From Deltaproteobacteria bacterium (GTDB lineage: Bacteria > Desulfobacterota > Syntrophobacteria > Syntrophobacterales > Syntrophobacteraceae), in contig JAJYDE010000005.1 of assembly GCA_021777755.1 (NCBI GenBank), positions 42,146 to 106,145 on the forward strand: a stretch of 64,000 nt of DNA. Direction: 5' to 3'. The notes beneath the pieces were generated by a model. The model was not told the origin of the DNA, did not search any database, and saw only the letters and a program-made list of their open reading frames with translations. The stretch's first letter is position 1. Every line of letters starts with the position of its first letter. The position numbers and the translations under genes are program-made. Positions 50,210 through 60,658 of the stretch are shown piece after piece.

Positions 50210-53200
50210 ATGTCTCGCTTTGCGCTGAAATTTCCCTACCTGATTATCGTCTGCTCCCTTATCGTGTGCGTCGTGGGCTTGAGCAGCCTTTTGCGCATGC
50301 CCGTCGATCTGTTCCCGGAGATCAAAATTCCCGTCGTTGTGGTTGCGACCTTCTATAACGGCATGCCGGCCGAAGAGATAGAAAACGACATAACGGGTCG
50401 CTTCGAGCGCTTCTTCACCCTTGGCAGCGGCATCGATCATATCGAATCGACTTCGCTTCCGAGCACCAGCCTCATAAAGATCTATTTTCAGCCGGGGACC
50501 TCGGCCGATTCGGCTGTTACGGAAATCTCCAACCTTGCCATGGCGGATCTGCGGCGCCTTCCGCCCGGAACCCTTCCGCCGGTGGTGTTGAAATTCGACG
50601 CATCGAGCCTTCCCGTATGTCTTATCACCCTCAAGGCCAAGGGGATGAACGAGGCCGAACTGCGCGACATGGGCCAGTACAACGTCCGAAACCAGGTCGC
50701 CAATATTCCCGGGGCCTCGGTGCCCATGCCCTTTGGCGGCAAATACCGGCAGATCATGGTTTATGTGGACCCGGCAAGGCTTCAGGCCTACAAGCTTAGC
50801 GCCATGGACGTCGTGCGTGCCGTAAACAAGGCCAACCTGATCCTGCCTGCGGGCGACGTCAAGATCGGCCCCTTCGACTACAACCTGTTCACCAACAGCC
50901 AGATTGACGACCCCAAGGACATCAACCATGTGCCGCTCAAGACCATCGGCAACAAATCCGTTATGGTCGGTGATATCGGGCAGGCCATTGACGCGGCCGA
51001 AATCCAGTTGAACACGGTGCTGATCGACGGGCAGCCTTCGGTGTATCTGCCCATCATGAAGCAGGGCGGGGACTCCAACACGATCTCGATCGTAAACGAC
51101 GTGAAAAAAACCGTCGCCCACTTGATGGACGTTCCAAAGAACCTGGTTGCCAAGGTCGTTTTCGATCAATCGGTTTTCGTCAAGAACGCCATCGACAATC
51201 TTGTTCATGAAGGCTTGATGGGTCTTGTTTTGACCGGCCTCATGATCCTGGTGTTTCTGGGAAGCCTCAGCGCCACGGCGGGCGTGTTTCTTTCCATCCC
51301 GCTTTCGGCCCTGGCCACATTCATCGTTTTGGGCATGGGTGGCAGCACGGTCAACGCCATGATCCTTGGCGGACTGGCACTGGTGTTTTCGCGCCTCATC
51401 GACAACTCGGTGGTGGTTCTCGAAAACATCTTCCGCCACATCGAAGAAGGCGAAAATCCCCAAAAGGCCTCGGCGGTCGGAGGTACCGAGGTGGCCCTGC
51501 CCGTTTTGGCCGCCACTCTTACTTCGGCCATAGTTTTTTTCCCTGTGACATTTCTATACGGCGTGAGCCGATTTTTGTTTTCCGCTCTTGCCCTGGCCGT
51601 CGTTTTGGCCCTGTTCGCTTCTTACGTCGTGGCCATGACGGTCATGCCGCTTTTTTGCTCGAAGTTTTTGAAGGGCATGGAGCATCACGGCGAAGGCGCG
51701 GAGGACGCGGGCAAGAAAATCTCCTTTGGCGCACGCTTCAACAAATGGTTCAATGGTCATTTTGAAAGACTTTTGGGCCTCTACGACCGTTGGGTGGCCA
51801 AGGTCCTGGCTCGCCCGGCCATGTCTCTTGTCATACTTTCGGCCATGTGCGGGGCGCTGCTTCTGTCGGCTCATTTCATGGACGTTTCCTATTTTCCGCG
51901 CACAGACCCCGGTCAGTTCGTAATCAACATCAAGGCTCCGACCGGCACCCGCCTTGAAAGGACAACCCAAAACGTCCGGAAGGTCATAAAGATCGTTCGC
52001 GGCGTGGTAAAACCCTCCGACCTCGACGTCATCGTTGCAAACGTGGGTGTCCAGCCCGGTTTTTCCTCGATTTACACGAGCAACACGGGATCGCACACCG
52101 CCTTCGTGCTCGTAAGCCTCAAGGAAGCACACAAGATCGGCAGCTACGCCTACATGGACAGGGTGAGAAAAGCCGTAAGCGAGAAGTTGCCGCATTTGAG
52201 GACCTATTTCCAATCGGGAGGCCTTGTCGACGCGGTACTCAACATGGGGCTGCCCGCGCCCATCGACATCCAGGTCGAGGGCTCGAACATGGATAAATCC
52301 TATGAGACCGCGGTTGGCCTGGCGCGGCAAATCCGCACACTGCCGGGGGTGAGCGACGTGTTCATCCCCCAGGACATCAACGCCCCCTCGCTTCGCATCG
52401 ACGTCGACCGCGAGCACGCAAGCGATATGGGACTCTCACAAAAAGAAGTCGTGGACAATATCATCACGACGCTCACCTCCAACCAGATGATCGCACCGAG
52501 CTACTGGGTCGATCCCAAGAGCGGAAACGACTACATGCTGACCGTGCAGTACCCGGAAAACGCGGTCAAAACGCTCGACGATCTGCGCAATATTCCCATC
52601 CGCGCCTCATCGCAGCATGAAACGACCCCGCTCGACACATTGGCGGACATAACGCAAACCTACGCCCCTTCGGTGGTAAACCATTATCAGTTGAAGCGCG
52701 TGATCGACATCTATGTTGCCCCCAAGGGCGAAAACCTGGGCGCGGTTGCCTCACAGGTTAAGGATATTATCGCCAAGGCCAAAATCTCCAAAAATCTCAG
52801 GGTGAGGCTGCGCGGTTCGGTTCAAGCCATGAGGCAGTCCTTTTACAGTTTCGGCACAGGTCTTCTGCTGGCCGTTTTGCTGATTTACCTGGTGCTGGTG
52901 GCGCAGTTCAAATCGTTTGTCGATCCCTTTATCATCCTTCTGGCCGTCCCGCCGGGGATTGCGGGGGCGGTGGCGATACTGGCCGGCACGGGCACCACGC
53001 TCAACATCATGTCCCTCATGGGCATCGTTATGCTGGTGGGTATGACGGTCTCCAATTCTATTTTGATCGTCGAATACGCCCATCGACTTCGCGAAGAAGA
53101 AGCCCTGAGCGTCGCGGACGCCATCGCGCGTTCCTGCCGCGTGCGTCTGCGCCCGATTTTGATGACCTCTCTTGCGACCGTGATCGGTCTAATCCCCATG

Positions 53201-53380
53201 GCGCTTGCGCTCAATACGGGAAGCGAGGCTTACGCGTCTCTTGCCCGCGTGATAATCGGGGGTTTGACCTTGTCGGTCCTGCTCACAGTCTTCTTTGTTC
53301 CCGCTGCCTTCCTGCTGGTGTATCGAAACAAGCCCCGCCAATCCAAGGAAGAGCCGCATCATGTAATGGGTGACGTATGA
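50210..53380 (+). CDS. RND efflux transporter permease subunit
   Basis: 1056 aa RND permease: MPVDLFPEIKIPVVVV, LIDNSVVVLENIFRHIEEG, QFKSFVDPFIILLAVPPGIAGA; ~12 TM segments. Confidence 0.95.
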   Translation: MSRFALKFPYLIIVCSLIVCVVGLSSLLRMPVDLFPEIKIPVVVVATFYNGMPAEEIENDITGRFERFFTLGSGIDHIESTSLPSTSLIKIYFQPGTSADSAVTEISNLAMADLRRLPPGTLPPVVLKFDASSLPVCLITLKAKGMNEAELRDMGQYNVRNQVANIPGASVPMPFGGKYRQIMVYVDPARLQAYKLSAMDVVRAVNKANLILPAGDVKIGPFDYNLFTNSQIDDPKDINHVPLKTIGNKSVMVGDIGQAIDAAEIQLNTVLIDGQPSVYLPIMKQGGDSNTISIVNDVKKTVAHLMDVPKNLVAKVVFDQSVFVKNAIDNLVHEGLMGLVLTGLMILVFLGSLSATAGVFLSIPLSALATFIVLGMGGSTVNAMILGGLALVFSRLIDNSVVVLENIFRHIEEGENPQKASAVGGTEVALPVLAATLTSAIVFFPVTFLYGVSRFLFSALALAVVLALFASYVVAMTVMPLFCSKFLKGMEHHGEGAEDAGKKISFGARFNKWFNGHFERLLGLYDRWVAKVLARPAMSLVILSAMCGALLLSAHFMDVSYFPRTDPGQFVINIKAPTGTRLERTTQNVRKVIKIVRGVVKPSDLDVIVANVGVQPGFSSIYTSNTGSHTAFVLVSLKEAHKIGSYAYMDRVRKAVSEKLPHLRTYFQSGGLVDAVLNMGLPAPIDIQVEGSNMDKSYETAVGLARQIRTLPGVSDVFIPQDINAPSLRIDVDREHASDMGLSQKEVVDNIITTLTSNQMIAPSYWVDPKSGNDYMLTVQYPENAVKTLDDLRNIPIRASSQHETTPLDTLADITQTYAPSVVNHYQLKRVIDIYVAPKGENLGAVASQVKDIIAKAKISKNLRVRLRGSVQAMRQSFYSFGTGLLLAVLLIYLVLVAQFKSFVDPFIILLAVPPGIAGAVAILAGTGTTLNIMSLMGIVMLVGMTVSNSILIVEYAHRLREEEALSVADAIARSCRVRLRPILMTSLATVIGLIPMALALNTGSEAYASLARVIIGGLTLSVLLTVFFVPAAFLLVYRNKPRQSKEEPHHVMGDV

Positions 53381-54696
53381 AAAAGCTCTATCTCGTTGCA
53401 CTTGTATTGGCGCTTTTCCCGCTTCGCGCCTCCGGCGCGCAGCGTCCGATCGAACATCTCACTTTGGCCCGGGCCCAGCGCATCGCGCTGGCCAATCATC
53501 CCGCCGCCAAGGTGAGCACCTATGAAACGATCGCCGCGGGGGAAGATGTGGCGATTATTCGCTCCATTTTGTTTCCGCAGGTTCAAGGGGCCGCCATAGG
53601 CGCTCTGGCCGACAATTATGACTCGCGCCTTGCCGCCATTGGCGGCATTAACAACCCCACCGTGCTTCAACGCGGTTCCGGGGGGGTGGCCATAAGCCAG
53701 CTCGTCACGGACTTCGGCCGCACCAACGCGATGATCCAGGCGGCCCGTGCCTCCCTCAAGGCTCAGCGCGAAAGGGGCAACTTGACCACCGAGCAGATCC
53801 TTCTTGGCGTAACGCGGGCCTACTATGATCTGCTGCGAGCCCATGCCCTGATGCAAGTGGCCGATCGTACGATGAAAACGCGCCAGACCGTGCTCGACCA
53901 GATCTCGGCCCTGTCGAAAGCCCAACTCAGATCCGACCTCGATGTCGACATGGCCAAGGCCAACGTCGACGATGCCGATCTTTTGATGCTGGAGGCGATA
54001 AACGGTTTGGACAACGCGCGGGCGGAGTTATCCGAGGCCCTGGGGTATGAGAAAACCTACACTTTCATTCTGGACGATAACCCCGAAATCAAGCCGGTCG
54101 CCCGTACGCTCGAGACGGCGGTCAACCAGGCTTTTTGCCAGAATCCGATGTTAAAGGCGCTCCAAGCCGAGTCGGGTGCCGCCCACAAGGTCGCAACGGC
54201 GGCCAAAAGGGAATTTTTCCCCACCATCGTCGCTTTAGGAGCCGCGGGCGGTTCGCCCTACCGCACCTCGGATCTGGACCGCACCTATGGCGCCGCCGCC
54301 CTCAATCTGACCGTGCCCATTTTCACCGGCGGCCGTATTTCGGCCGATGTCCAGAAAGCGGCCGCGAAGGCCGAGGCGGCCTCCATGCGCGTAGCAGTCC
54401 AAAAAGACGAACTGGTTCGCGATGTGCATATGGCTTATCACAATATGCGCAAAGCCTACAAAAGAATCTCCGTAACTCATTCGATGCACAAACATTCGCG
54501 CGAGGCGCTTACCCTTATACAGGCGCGCTATGATATCGGGAAAAGCTCGATCGTGGATCTGAGCATGGCCCAACTTGCAGACACGAAGGCGGCTGTCGCC
54601 GAAACCGATGCCGCCTACGGATATTTTATCAACCGCGCGGTTCTGGACTTTACTATCGGGGACCTTGCTTGTTCCAGCGCGAACACGGCCGAGTGA
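53377..54696 (+). CDS. TolC family outer-membrane efflux protein
   Basis: Signal peptide, LTLARAQRIALANHPAAKVSTYETIAA, repeated helical TolC organisation, LTVPIFTGGRISADVQKAAAKAEAA; 4-bp overlap with the permease. Confidence 0.93.
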   Translation: MKKLYLVALVLALFPLRASGAQRPIEHLTLARAQRIALANHPAAKVSTYETIAAGEDVAIIRSILFPQVQGAAIGALADNYDSRLAAIGGINNPTVLQRGSGGVAISQLVTDFGRTNAMIQAARASLKAQRERGNLTTEQILLGVTRAYYDLLRAHALMQVADRTMKTRQTVLDQISALSKAQLRSDLDVDMAKANVDDADLLMLEAINGLDNARAELSEALGYEKTYTFILDDNPEIKPVARTLETAVNQAFCQNPMLKALQAESGAAHKVATAAKREFFPTIVALGAAGGSPYRTSDLDRTYGAAALNLTVPIFTGGRISADVQKAAAKAEAASMRVAVQKDELVRDVHMAYHNMRKAYKRISVTHSMHKHSREALTLIQARYDIGKSSIVDLSMAQLADTKAAVAETDAAYGYFINRAVLDFTIGDLACSSANTAE

Positions 54697-54727
54697 ACCT
54701 CCCGGCCTGAAAATTGTGCATCCGTGT

Positions 54728-55726
54728 TTATTTGCCGTCAAAACCGGTTTTGACCGCGTTCATGATTTCTTCGTCCTCAAAATCGGGTTTATCCGAAGGA
54801 GTCCATCGCAGCACGTCTTCTTCCTTCCAATTCCTTCGAAGGGCGACTGTGCGGCTTCCGCGGGGCGCCCAGACAGCCGGGTCGCTGGGGCCGAAAATGG
54901 TGATCGTAGGAACTCCCACAGCCCCGGCCAGGTGGCTCACTCCCGAATCACTTCCGATATAGAGTCCGCAAAGCGACAGAAGCCCCGAGAGCCCGAGGGG
55001 CGTGAGACCATGGATCAGCGGGACGCCTGATTTTTGCATAAATCCTGAAAACTCCAACAAATACTCATCTGCCGGACCGACGGAGAGCACGACCGGGGCG
55101 TCCGCTTCCCGTCTGATCCGGTCGATAAGACCGTGCCAGTTGGCAAGAGGCCAAACTTTGCGCAGGCCGCCGCTTCCCGGGTGGACTAAAACCGGTGTTG
55201 AATCGACTCCCAGTTGATGAAGCAACTGCCGGGCGGCCCGCCTTTCGGGGGCCGGGGGAGATAGTGCAAGGGGCTTTCCGCTGATGGGCAGGGCAAGCGC
55301 TCCGAATTGTGCGCGTAAAAAGTCGCAAACGTGCTCGGGGGAGGCGTGGGGTGGCGGGAAGGACTGAAGCCAGTTTACGGCGGCCGCAAGGCGCTCCGAG
55401 AGCCTTTCGGCCATGAGGCGGCTTCCCGACTGGCCGAAGATGAAGATGCGGTCCGCATTGAGCAAAAAATCGGGCAGCTTCGCCCTTCGCCATAAAGTCT
55501 CATGGAGGAGTCGGGACGCCAGGGGGGAGTCGCAGGGCAGGCATTGCCCCATATAGGGTTTTGCGCTGAGAAGAGACACATGCGGCACCTTGGACCAGAA
55601 ATCGACTCGGGTAAAGCCCTGCGATCGCGCAACCTCATCGATCGCCGCGGCGGCAAGAATAAAATCTCCGAGCGCTCCCTGGTGAAAGAAGACGGCTTTT
55701 TGCCCCAATCCATCCATACGGGTCAC
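54728..55726 (-). CDS. Glycosyltransferase family 9 protein (LPS heptosyltransferase-like)
   Basis: VLVHPGSGGLRKVWPLANWHGLIDRI, GSDSGVSHLAGAVGVPTITIFGPSDPAVWAP. Confidence 0.9.
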   Translation of the reverse strand: MTRMDGLGQKAVFFHQGALGDFILAAAAIDEVARSQGFTRVDFWSKVPHVSLLSAKPYMGQCLPCDSPLASRLLHETLWRRAKLPDFLLNADRIFIFGQSGSRLMAERLSERLAAAVNWLQSFPPPHASPEHVCDFLRAQFGALALPISGKPLALSPPAPERRAARQLLHQLGVDSTPVLVHPGSGGLRKVWPLANWHGLIDRIRREADAPVVLSVGPADEYLLEFSGFMQKSGVPLIHGLTPLGLSGLLSLCGLYIGSDSGVSHLAGAVGVPTITIFGPSDPAVWAPRGSRTVALRRNWKEEDVLRWTPSDKPDFEDEEIMNAVKTGFDGK

Positions 55727-55809
55727 TTTCTATGTTAATGGAACACTTTATCTTTGACATAACAGGGGAAATGGGCAAGGTAAATTACTCGAAGGGGGGT
55801 AAGAATTTT

Positions 55810-56529
55810 ATGGGGCCAAAAAACATTGTGCTGGATGAAAGAATCATTTTCGCTCTGGACGTGGAGTCCGCCGAGCAGGCAAAAAAACTTGTGGAGAGGC
55901 TCGAAAGTCACATTCATTTTTTCAAGGTCGGGCTTCAACTCTTTTTGGGGGCCGGGTTTTCGATCGTGGAGTGGATAGCCGGGCGTGGCCACAAGGTGAT
56001 GCTGGATCTGAAATTCTACGATATTCCGCAGACCGTGAGGCTGGCCGTGGAGCAACTGCGGGGCAAGGGCGTCACCTTTGCAACGGTGCACGGTAACGGG
56101 CCGATCGTTGGGGCGGCGGTCGAGGCGAGCCGAGGGGAGATGAAAATCCTTGCGGTAACCGTGCTCACCAGTTTCAGCAGTGAAGACATGGGGAAATTTT
56201 TCGGCCGTGCGGGCGGGGTGGAAGAGCTTGTGCTGGACAGGGCGCGAATTGCCATTGAGTCGGGTGCGGCCGGAATAGTCGCATCGGGGGCTGAGGCCGC
56301 TTTGCTAAGAAGCGAGTTGGGGGGCGGCTGCCTGATTGTGACCCCCGGCATTCGCCCGGCGGGGGCGCGGGTGGGAGATCAAAAACGGGTGGTAACCGCC
56401 GGTCTGGCAATCGGGGGAGGCGCCGACCACGTGGTTGTGGGGCGTCCGGTGCGCGATGCCGGCGACCCTTTGGCGGTCGTAGAATCGATGAAAAGCGAGA
56501 TTGCATCGGCTCTATCCGGATTACAGTAA
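55810..56529 (+). CDS. pyrF: Orotidine 5'-phosphate decarboxylase
   Basis: IIFALDVESAEQAKKLVERLE, FFKVGLQLFL, VMLDLKFYDIPQTV, VTPGIRPAGARVGDQKRVVTAG, VVGRPVRDAGDP. Confidence 0.95.
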   Translation: MGPKNIVLDERIIFALDVESAEQAKKLVERLESHIHFFKVGLQLFLGAGFSIVEWIAGRGHKVMLDLKFYDIPQTVRLAVEQLRGKGVTFATVHGNGPIVGAAVEASRGEMKILAVTVLTSFSSEDMGKFFGRAGGVEELVLDRARIAIESGAAGIVASGAEAALLRSELGGGCLIVTPGIRPAGARVGDQKRVVTAGLAIGGGADHVVVGRPVRDAGDPLAVVESMKSEIASALSGLQ

Positions 56530-56612
56530 AGTTTTCAACCCCGGATTCCGATGTAAAGCTTTGTTGACTGCGAAAATGCATGTTTTTCCAATGAGCTGAG
56601 AGGACTTCCCGG

Positions 56613-58550
56613 GTGGATGACCAAAAGGCGATGAGAACAGCGCAGACGCCAATTATTGCCAAAGATATCGACAGGGCTTCGGAGAGGGCGGAGCAGGCCG
56701 GAGTAATCTACGAGATGCTCATCAGCAAAGGATACCTCGATGAGCAAAAGTTAAATTACGCCAAAAGGGTCCACTCCAAGCTCGGGGACAACTCCACCCT
56801 TACCAGGGTCTTGCAGGACCTCAAATACATAACGGCCGAACAGCTCCGCGACACGCTTTCGGCCAGCAAGGTCAACCTCAAGCTGGGTGCTCTTCTCATC
56901 GAACTCGGCCTCATCACGGACCACGATCTCACGACCGCCTTCGGTCTTCAGAAAAAGTCCGCCGTCAGGAAAACAATCGGCGAGGTGCTGGTGGAAAGCG
57001 GCATGCTCGACGAGAAAAGCCTGCTGGAAGTTCTTTCCTTCCAATTGGGCCTTCCCTATCATGAACTCGAAATCAGTCGCATGGATGCCCGCCTGTTGCG
57101 AAAAGTTCCCACAACATGGTACTCGCTCCATCAGTTTTTGCCCGTGGAGCGCACTGATGGGCAAGTGACGGTGGCCTTCGTCGATCCGCTCAATCGTGAG
57201 AGCCAGGATGCGGCGGAAAAAATCTTTGGCGATATCAGGCAGGTTTTGTGTTCGAAATCGCAGTTCAGCGACGTGTTAGGTGCGCTGGAAAATGAAGCCG
57301 TCCTGTTGAAGGCGGGGCCGATCGATGAAAAATCGGCCGTGGGTATTGTCAATGCCATGCTCGATGAAGCCTGGAACATCGGCGCAAGCGATATCCACAT
57401 AGAACCCATGAAAGACAGGATCCGCGTGCGCTTTCGTCTCGACGGGGTTCTGGTGCACCACAAGGATCTTCCGTTGCAGATAGGACCGGCGATTACCAGC
57501 CGGCTCAAAATCATGGCAAAGGCCGATATCGCCGAGAAAAGGCGCCACCAGGACGGCAGGATTCAGTTCGACGATCCGCGCACCGGCAACACGCTCGACA
57601 TGAGGGTTTCCTTTTATGTGACCGTTTGGGGCGAGAAAACAGTTCTGCGGCTTCTTGGGAGAAAAGGGCTGCTTCTCGGGCTCAGTGAAATCGGAATGTA
57701 TCCGAAGATGTTGGAAAGATACAAATTCGACGTGCTCGACATTCCTTTCGGCGTCATCCTGGTCACCGGGCCGACGGGGTCGGGAAAAACAACCACCCTG
57801 TATAGTTCCATAAGCTATCTCGAGGGCATGGATACCAGCATCGTAACCGTCGAGGACCCGGTTGAATACCTGATGGACGGGATCGCCCAATGTTCGATAG
57901 ACCCCAAGATCAATCTCACTTTCGAAGAAAGCCTCAAGCATGTTGTCCGCCAGGACCCCGATATCATAGTGATTGGAGAAATACGCGACAAGTTTTCCGC
58001 CGAAACCTGCATCCAGGCCTCTCTTACCGGCCACAAGGTGATAAGCACCTTTCATACCGAGGACAGCATAGGGGGATTGATCCGCCTTCTCAATATGAAC
58101 ATCGAAGCTTTTCTGATCTCCTCAACGGTGGTGAGCGTCCTTGCCCAGAGGCTTCTTCGGAAAGTGTGCCCGAAGTGTAGCGAGGACTACATCCCCCAGC
58201 CTTTGGATATTCGCCGGCTGGGCTACGGGGCCAATGACGCCAAGGGGCTAAGGTTCAAGCTGGGGCGCGGGTGCTCCGAATGCCGTTTTACCGGCTACAA
58301 GGGCCGGGTGGGTGTCTATGAACTGCTTGTTTTGAACGAGCCCGTCAAGGACGCCATTTTAAACAAAAAAACATCCTACGAAATCAGGCGCATCAGCACG
58401 GAGACCTCGGGCCTGGTGACTCTTCTGGAGGATGGAATCCTAAAGGCGGCAAACGGGTTGACCTCGGTTCAGGAGATTTTCAGGTCTTTGCCGCGCGTGA
58501 CAAAACCCAGGCCGGTCCACGAACTTAGACGCCTGTTGGGATCGGAGTAA
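56613..58550 (+). CDS. GspE/PilB-family secretion/pilus assembly ATPase
   Basis: MshEN-like N-terminus (GSPII_E), Walker A VTGPTGSGKTTTLYSSISYL, VEDPVEYLMDGIAQ, LRHDPD-like VRQDPDIIVIGEIRD, Zn motif CPKCSEDY...CSECRFTGYKGR. Confidence 0.93.
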   Translation: MDDQKAMRTAQTPIIAKDIDRASERAEQAGVIYEMLISKGYLDEQKLNYAKRVHSKLGDNSTLTRVLQDLKYITAEQLRDTLSASKVNLKLGALLIELGLITDHDLTTAFGLQKKSAVRKTIGEVLVESGMLDEKSLLEVLSFQLGLPYHELEISRMDARLLRKVPTTWYSLHQFLPVERTDGQVTVAFVDPLNRESQDAAEKIFGDIRQVLCSKSQFSDVLGALENEAVLLKAGPIDEKSAVGIVNAMLDEAWNIGASDIHIEPMKDRIRVRFRLDGVLVHHKDLPLQIGPAITSRLKIMAKADIAEKRRHQDGRIQFDDPRTGNTLDMRVSFYVTVWGEKTVLRLLGRKGLLLGLSEIGMYPKMLERYKFDVLDIPFGVILVTGPTGSGKTTTLYSSISYLEGMDTSIVTVEDPVEYLMDGIAQCSIDPKINLTFEESLKHVVRQDPDIIVIGEIRDKFSAETCIQASLTGHKVISTFHTEDSIGGLIRLLNMNIEAFLISSTVVSVLAQRLLRKVCPKCSEDYIPQPLDIRRLGYGANDAKGLRFKLGRGCSECRFTGYKGRVGVYELLVLNEPVKDAILNKKTSYEIRRISTETSGLVTLLEDGILKAANGLTSVQEIFRSLPRVTKPRPVHELRRLLGSE

Positions 58551-58555
58551 TCAAG

Positions 58556-59398
58556 ATGGAGCAAAAGAGCGGATCACTATTGGAGCTGGTGGCGCAATAC
58601 TCGGGTTCGGAGAGCCTCAATCTTCCTATCTTTCCCGGAGTGGCCCGGGAGTTGTACGCCAAGATATCCGATGAAAAAGTTTCCATTAATGATATAGCGG
58701 CAGTCATCGCCAAGGACCAGGCAATGGCGGCCCAGATGCTCAAGCTTGCCAACTCGTCGTTTTTTGCCGGTTTAAACAAGGTGCGAACCATTCGAGAGTC
58801 GATTATGCGCCTTGGCGTCAAGCAGGTTTACAACTGCCTGGTGGCCGGGGCACAGAAGGATTTGTACTCCTCGCGCGATCCCTTTATCGCCAAGTACCTG
58901 CGGGTCCTTTGGCAACATGCTCTTACGACCGCCAAAGCAACCGAGTGGCTGCTGCGCAAAACCGGATACGGGGAGGCGGCCGATGCAGGCTTTCTCGCCG
59001 GCCTTTTCCACGATATTGGAAAATTGCTCCTGCTCAAGGTCTTTGAGACGATACGGGCAGACAGAAAAGATGTGGCTATCTCGGATTCGTTCATAGTCGA
59101 AGTGCTCGATGCCATGCACGTGGAGCAGGGCGGCAGACTTATGGGCGTGTGGAACATCCCCGAGGTCTACTGCGAGGTGGCCAGCCATCACCACGACGAA
59201 GATATCGAGGGTGCCGACGCCCTTTTGCTGGCCGTGCGCATCGTCGATCAGGTCTGCTCCAAAACGGGCCCCAGCCTGCACCCCGACTCCACCATCAACC
59301 CGGCGACCCTGTCGGAAGTCATGGCCCTGTCTATCAAAGAGATCGTGCTGGCCGAACTCGAAGTGCTGATCGAAGACATTCAGGACCAGGAAATGTAG
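58556..59398 (+). CDS. HDOD domain-containing protein
   Basis: LPIFPGVARELYAKISDEKVSINDIAAVIAKDQAMAAQMLKLANSSFF...AGLFHDIGKLLL...VASHHHDEDIEGADALLLAVRIVD. Confidence 0.9.
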   Translation: MEQKSGSLLELVAQYSGSESLNLPIFPGVARELYAKISDEKVSINDIAAVIAKDQAMAAQMLKLANSSFFAGLNKVRTIRESIMRLGVKQVYNCLVAGAQKDLYSSRDPFIAKYLRVLWQHALTTAKATEWLLRKTGYGEAADAGFLAGLFHDIGKLLLLKVFETIRADRKDVAISDSFIVEVLDAMHVEQGGRLMGVWNIPEVYCEVASHHHDEDIEGADALLLAVRIVDQVCSKTGPSLHPDSTINPATLSEVMALSIKEIVLAELEVLIEDIQDQEM

Positions 59399-59410
59399 TT
59401 TCGGATTCTT

Positions 59411-60658
59411 TCAGCTCTTTTTCGCGCGCACCTGAGCGCGCGGCTTTCCCTGTGCTGTTTTATCCGCAAGCCGATATTGGCTCCGCGGTGCGGAAGGTAA
59501 ATCCGCGGCCGTTTTTGCCCCCGTCGGCCGGGATTGTTTCAGCTCCCCTCTTTGTTCTTCGCTCCGAGATCGGCTTTGCGGCAAAACCTCTCTTGCCTTC
59601 AGCCACTGCACAATTTTGGGCGTGAACTGTTGCTGGGATTTGGAGCTTACGTAGATCCCTATGTGACCGGTATCGATGCAAAGGTCCTCGGTATCGGACG
59701 AGGCGACCTTGCTCGTCAGCAAATCGCAGGCCCCGGGCGGGACAAGGTGGTCGTGGCGGGCATAGATGTTTAACAGGGGCATGGTGATACGGCTCAAATC
59801 GACTCGTTTGCCCCCCACCTCCATTTTGCTCTGAATCAACAGGTTCTTCTGATAGCAATCTTCTATGAACTGGCGGATTGTTTCCCCGGGGACATCCGGG
59901 CTGTCAAATATCCACTTTTCCATGCGGACGAAGTTTTCCAGGAAAACCTTGTCGTTCAGGTTTTCGAGGAAACCTATGTACTTGTCGATCACCAACCGGG
60001 CCGGATTGAGAAGCAGAAAACAAAGATTCAACAGGTCGCCCGGCATATTGCCGTATGCATCGATTATTCCGCCGAGGTCGACTTCCCTGGTCCACAGGTG
60101 CAGAAGCCCCTGGTCGGTTTCAAAGTTGCTTGGCGCGACGGTAGTGACCAGGTTTTTGACCTTTCCCGGATGCAGGGCCGAGTAGATGATGGAAAAGGTT
60201 CCACCCATGCAGATGCCCATCAGGTTGATTCGGGGGATGGCGTGGCGCCGGCGTATGAAATCCACCGCATTATCCATATAGCCGTTGACGTGGTCGTCGA
60301 TGGTAAGGTAGCGGTCTTTGCGGGTGGGATATCCCCAGTCGATCATATAGACATCGACGCCCATGTTCAGAAAGTTTTCCACCACACTTCTTCCCGGTTG
60401 CAGATCGAGCATGGTCTCGCGGTTGATCAGGGCGTAGACCACCAGAAGAGGCGTTTGGAGCTGCTTGGATACTGCTGGCCGGTAGTGCTTGAGCTTTACT
60501 CGATCCTCGGTGTGGACCACCTCGAAGGGAGTTTTGGCTATCTCGGTATCAAGCGGGCCGAGCAGCACCTCTTTGGATTCCATCAGTTCGCGGGATTTTT
60601 CCCACCCTTTCAACCACTTCGATATGATATCTTCGCCTGGAAGAGCAAATCCTTTCAT
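59411..60658 (-). CDS. phaC: Class III poly(R)-hydroxyalkanoate synthase subunit PhaC
   Basis: LLVVYALINRETMLDLQPGRSVVENFLNMGVDVYMIDWGYP, lipase-like box NLMGICMGGTFSIIYS, ARHDHLVPP, DTGHIGIYVS. Confidence 0.93.
   Translation of the reverse strand: MKGFALPGEDIISKWLKGWEKSRELMESKEVLLGPLDTEIAKTPFEVVHTEDRVKLKHYRPAVSKQLQTPLLVVYALINRETMLDLQPGRSVVENFLNMGVDVYMIDWGYPTRKDRYLTIDDHVNGYMDNAVDFIRRRHAIPRINLMGICMGGTFSIIYSALHPGKVKNLVTTVAPSNFETDQGLLHLWTREVDLGGIIDAYGNMPGDLLNLCFLLLNPARLVIDKYIGFLENLNDKVFLENFVRMEKWIFDSPDVPGETIRQFIEDCYQKNLLIQSKMEVGGKRVDLSRITMPLLNIYARHDHLVPPGACDLLTSKVASSDTEDLCIDTGHIGIYVSSKSQQQFTPKIVQWLKAREVLPQSRSRSEEQRGELKQSRPTGAKTAADLPSAPRSQYRLADKTAQGKPRAQVRAKKS

Noticed and set aside
49173-51463. 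Long minus-strand ORFs opposite the RND adaptor/permease
   Set aside because: His/Asp-rich shadow translations of conserved RND genes.
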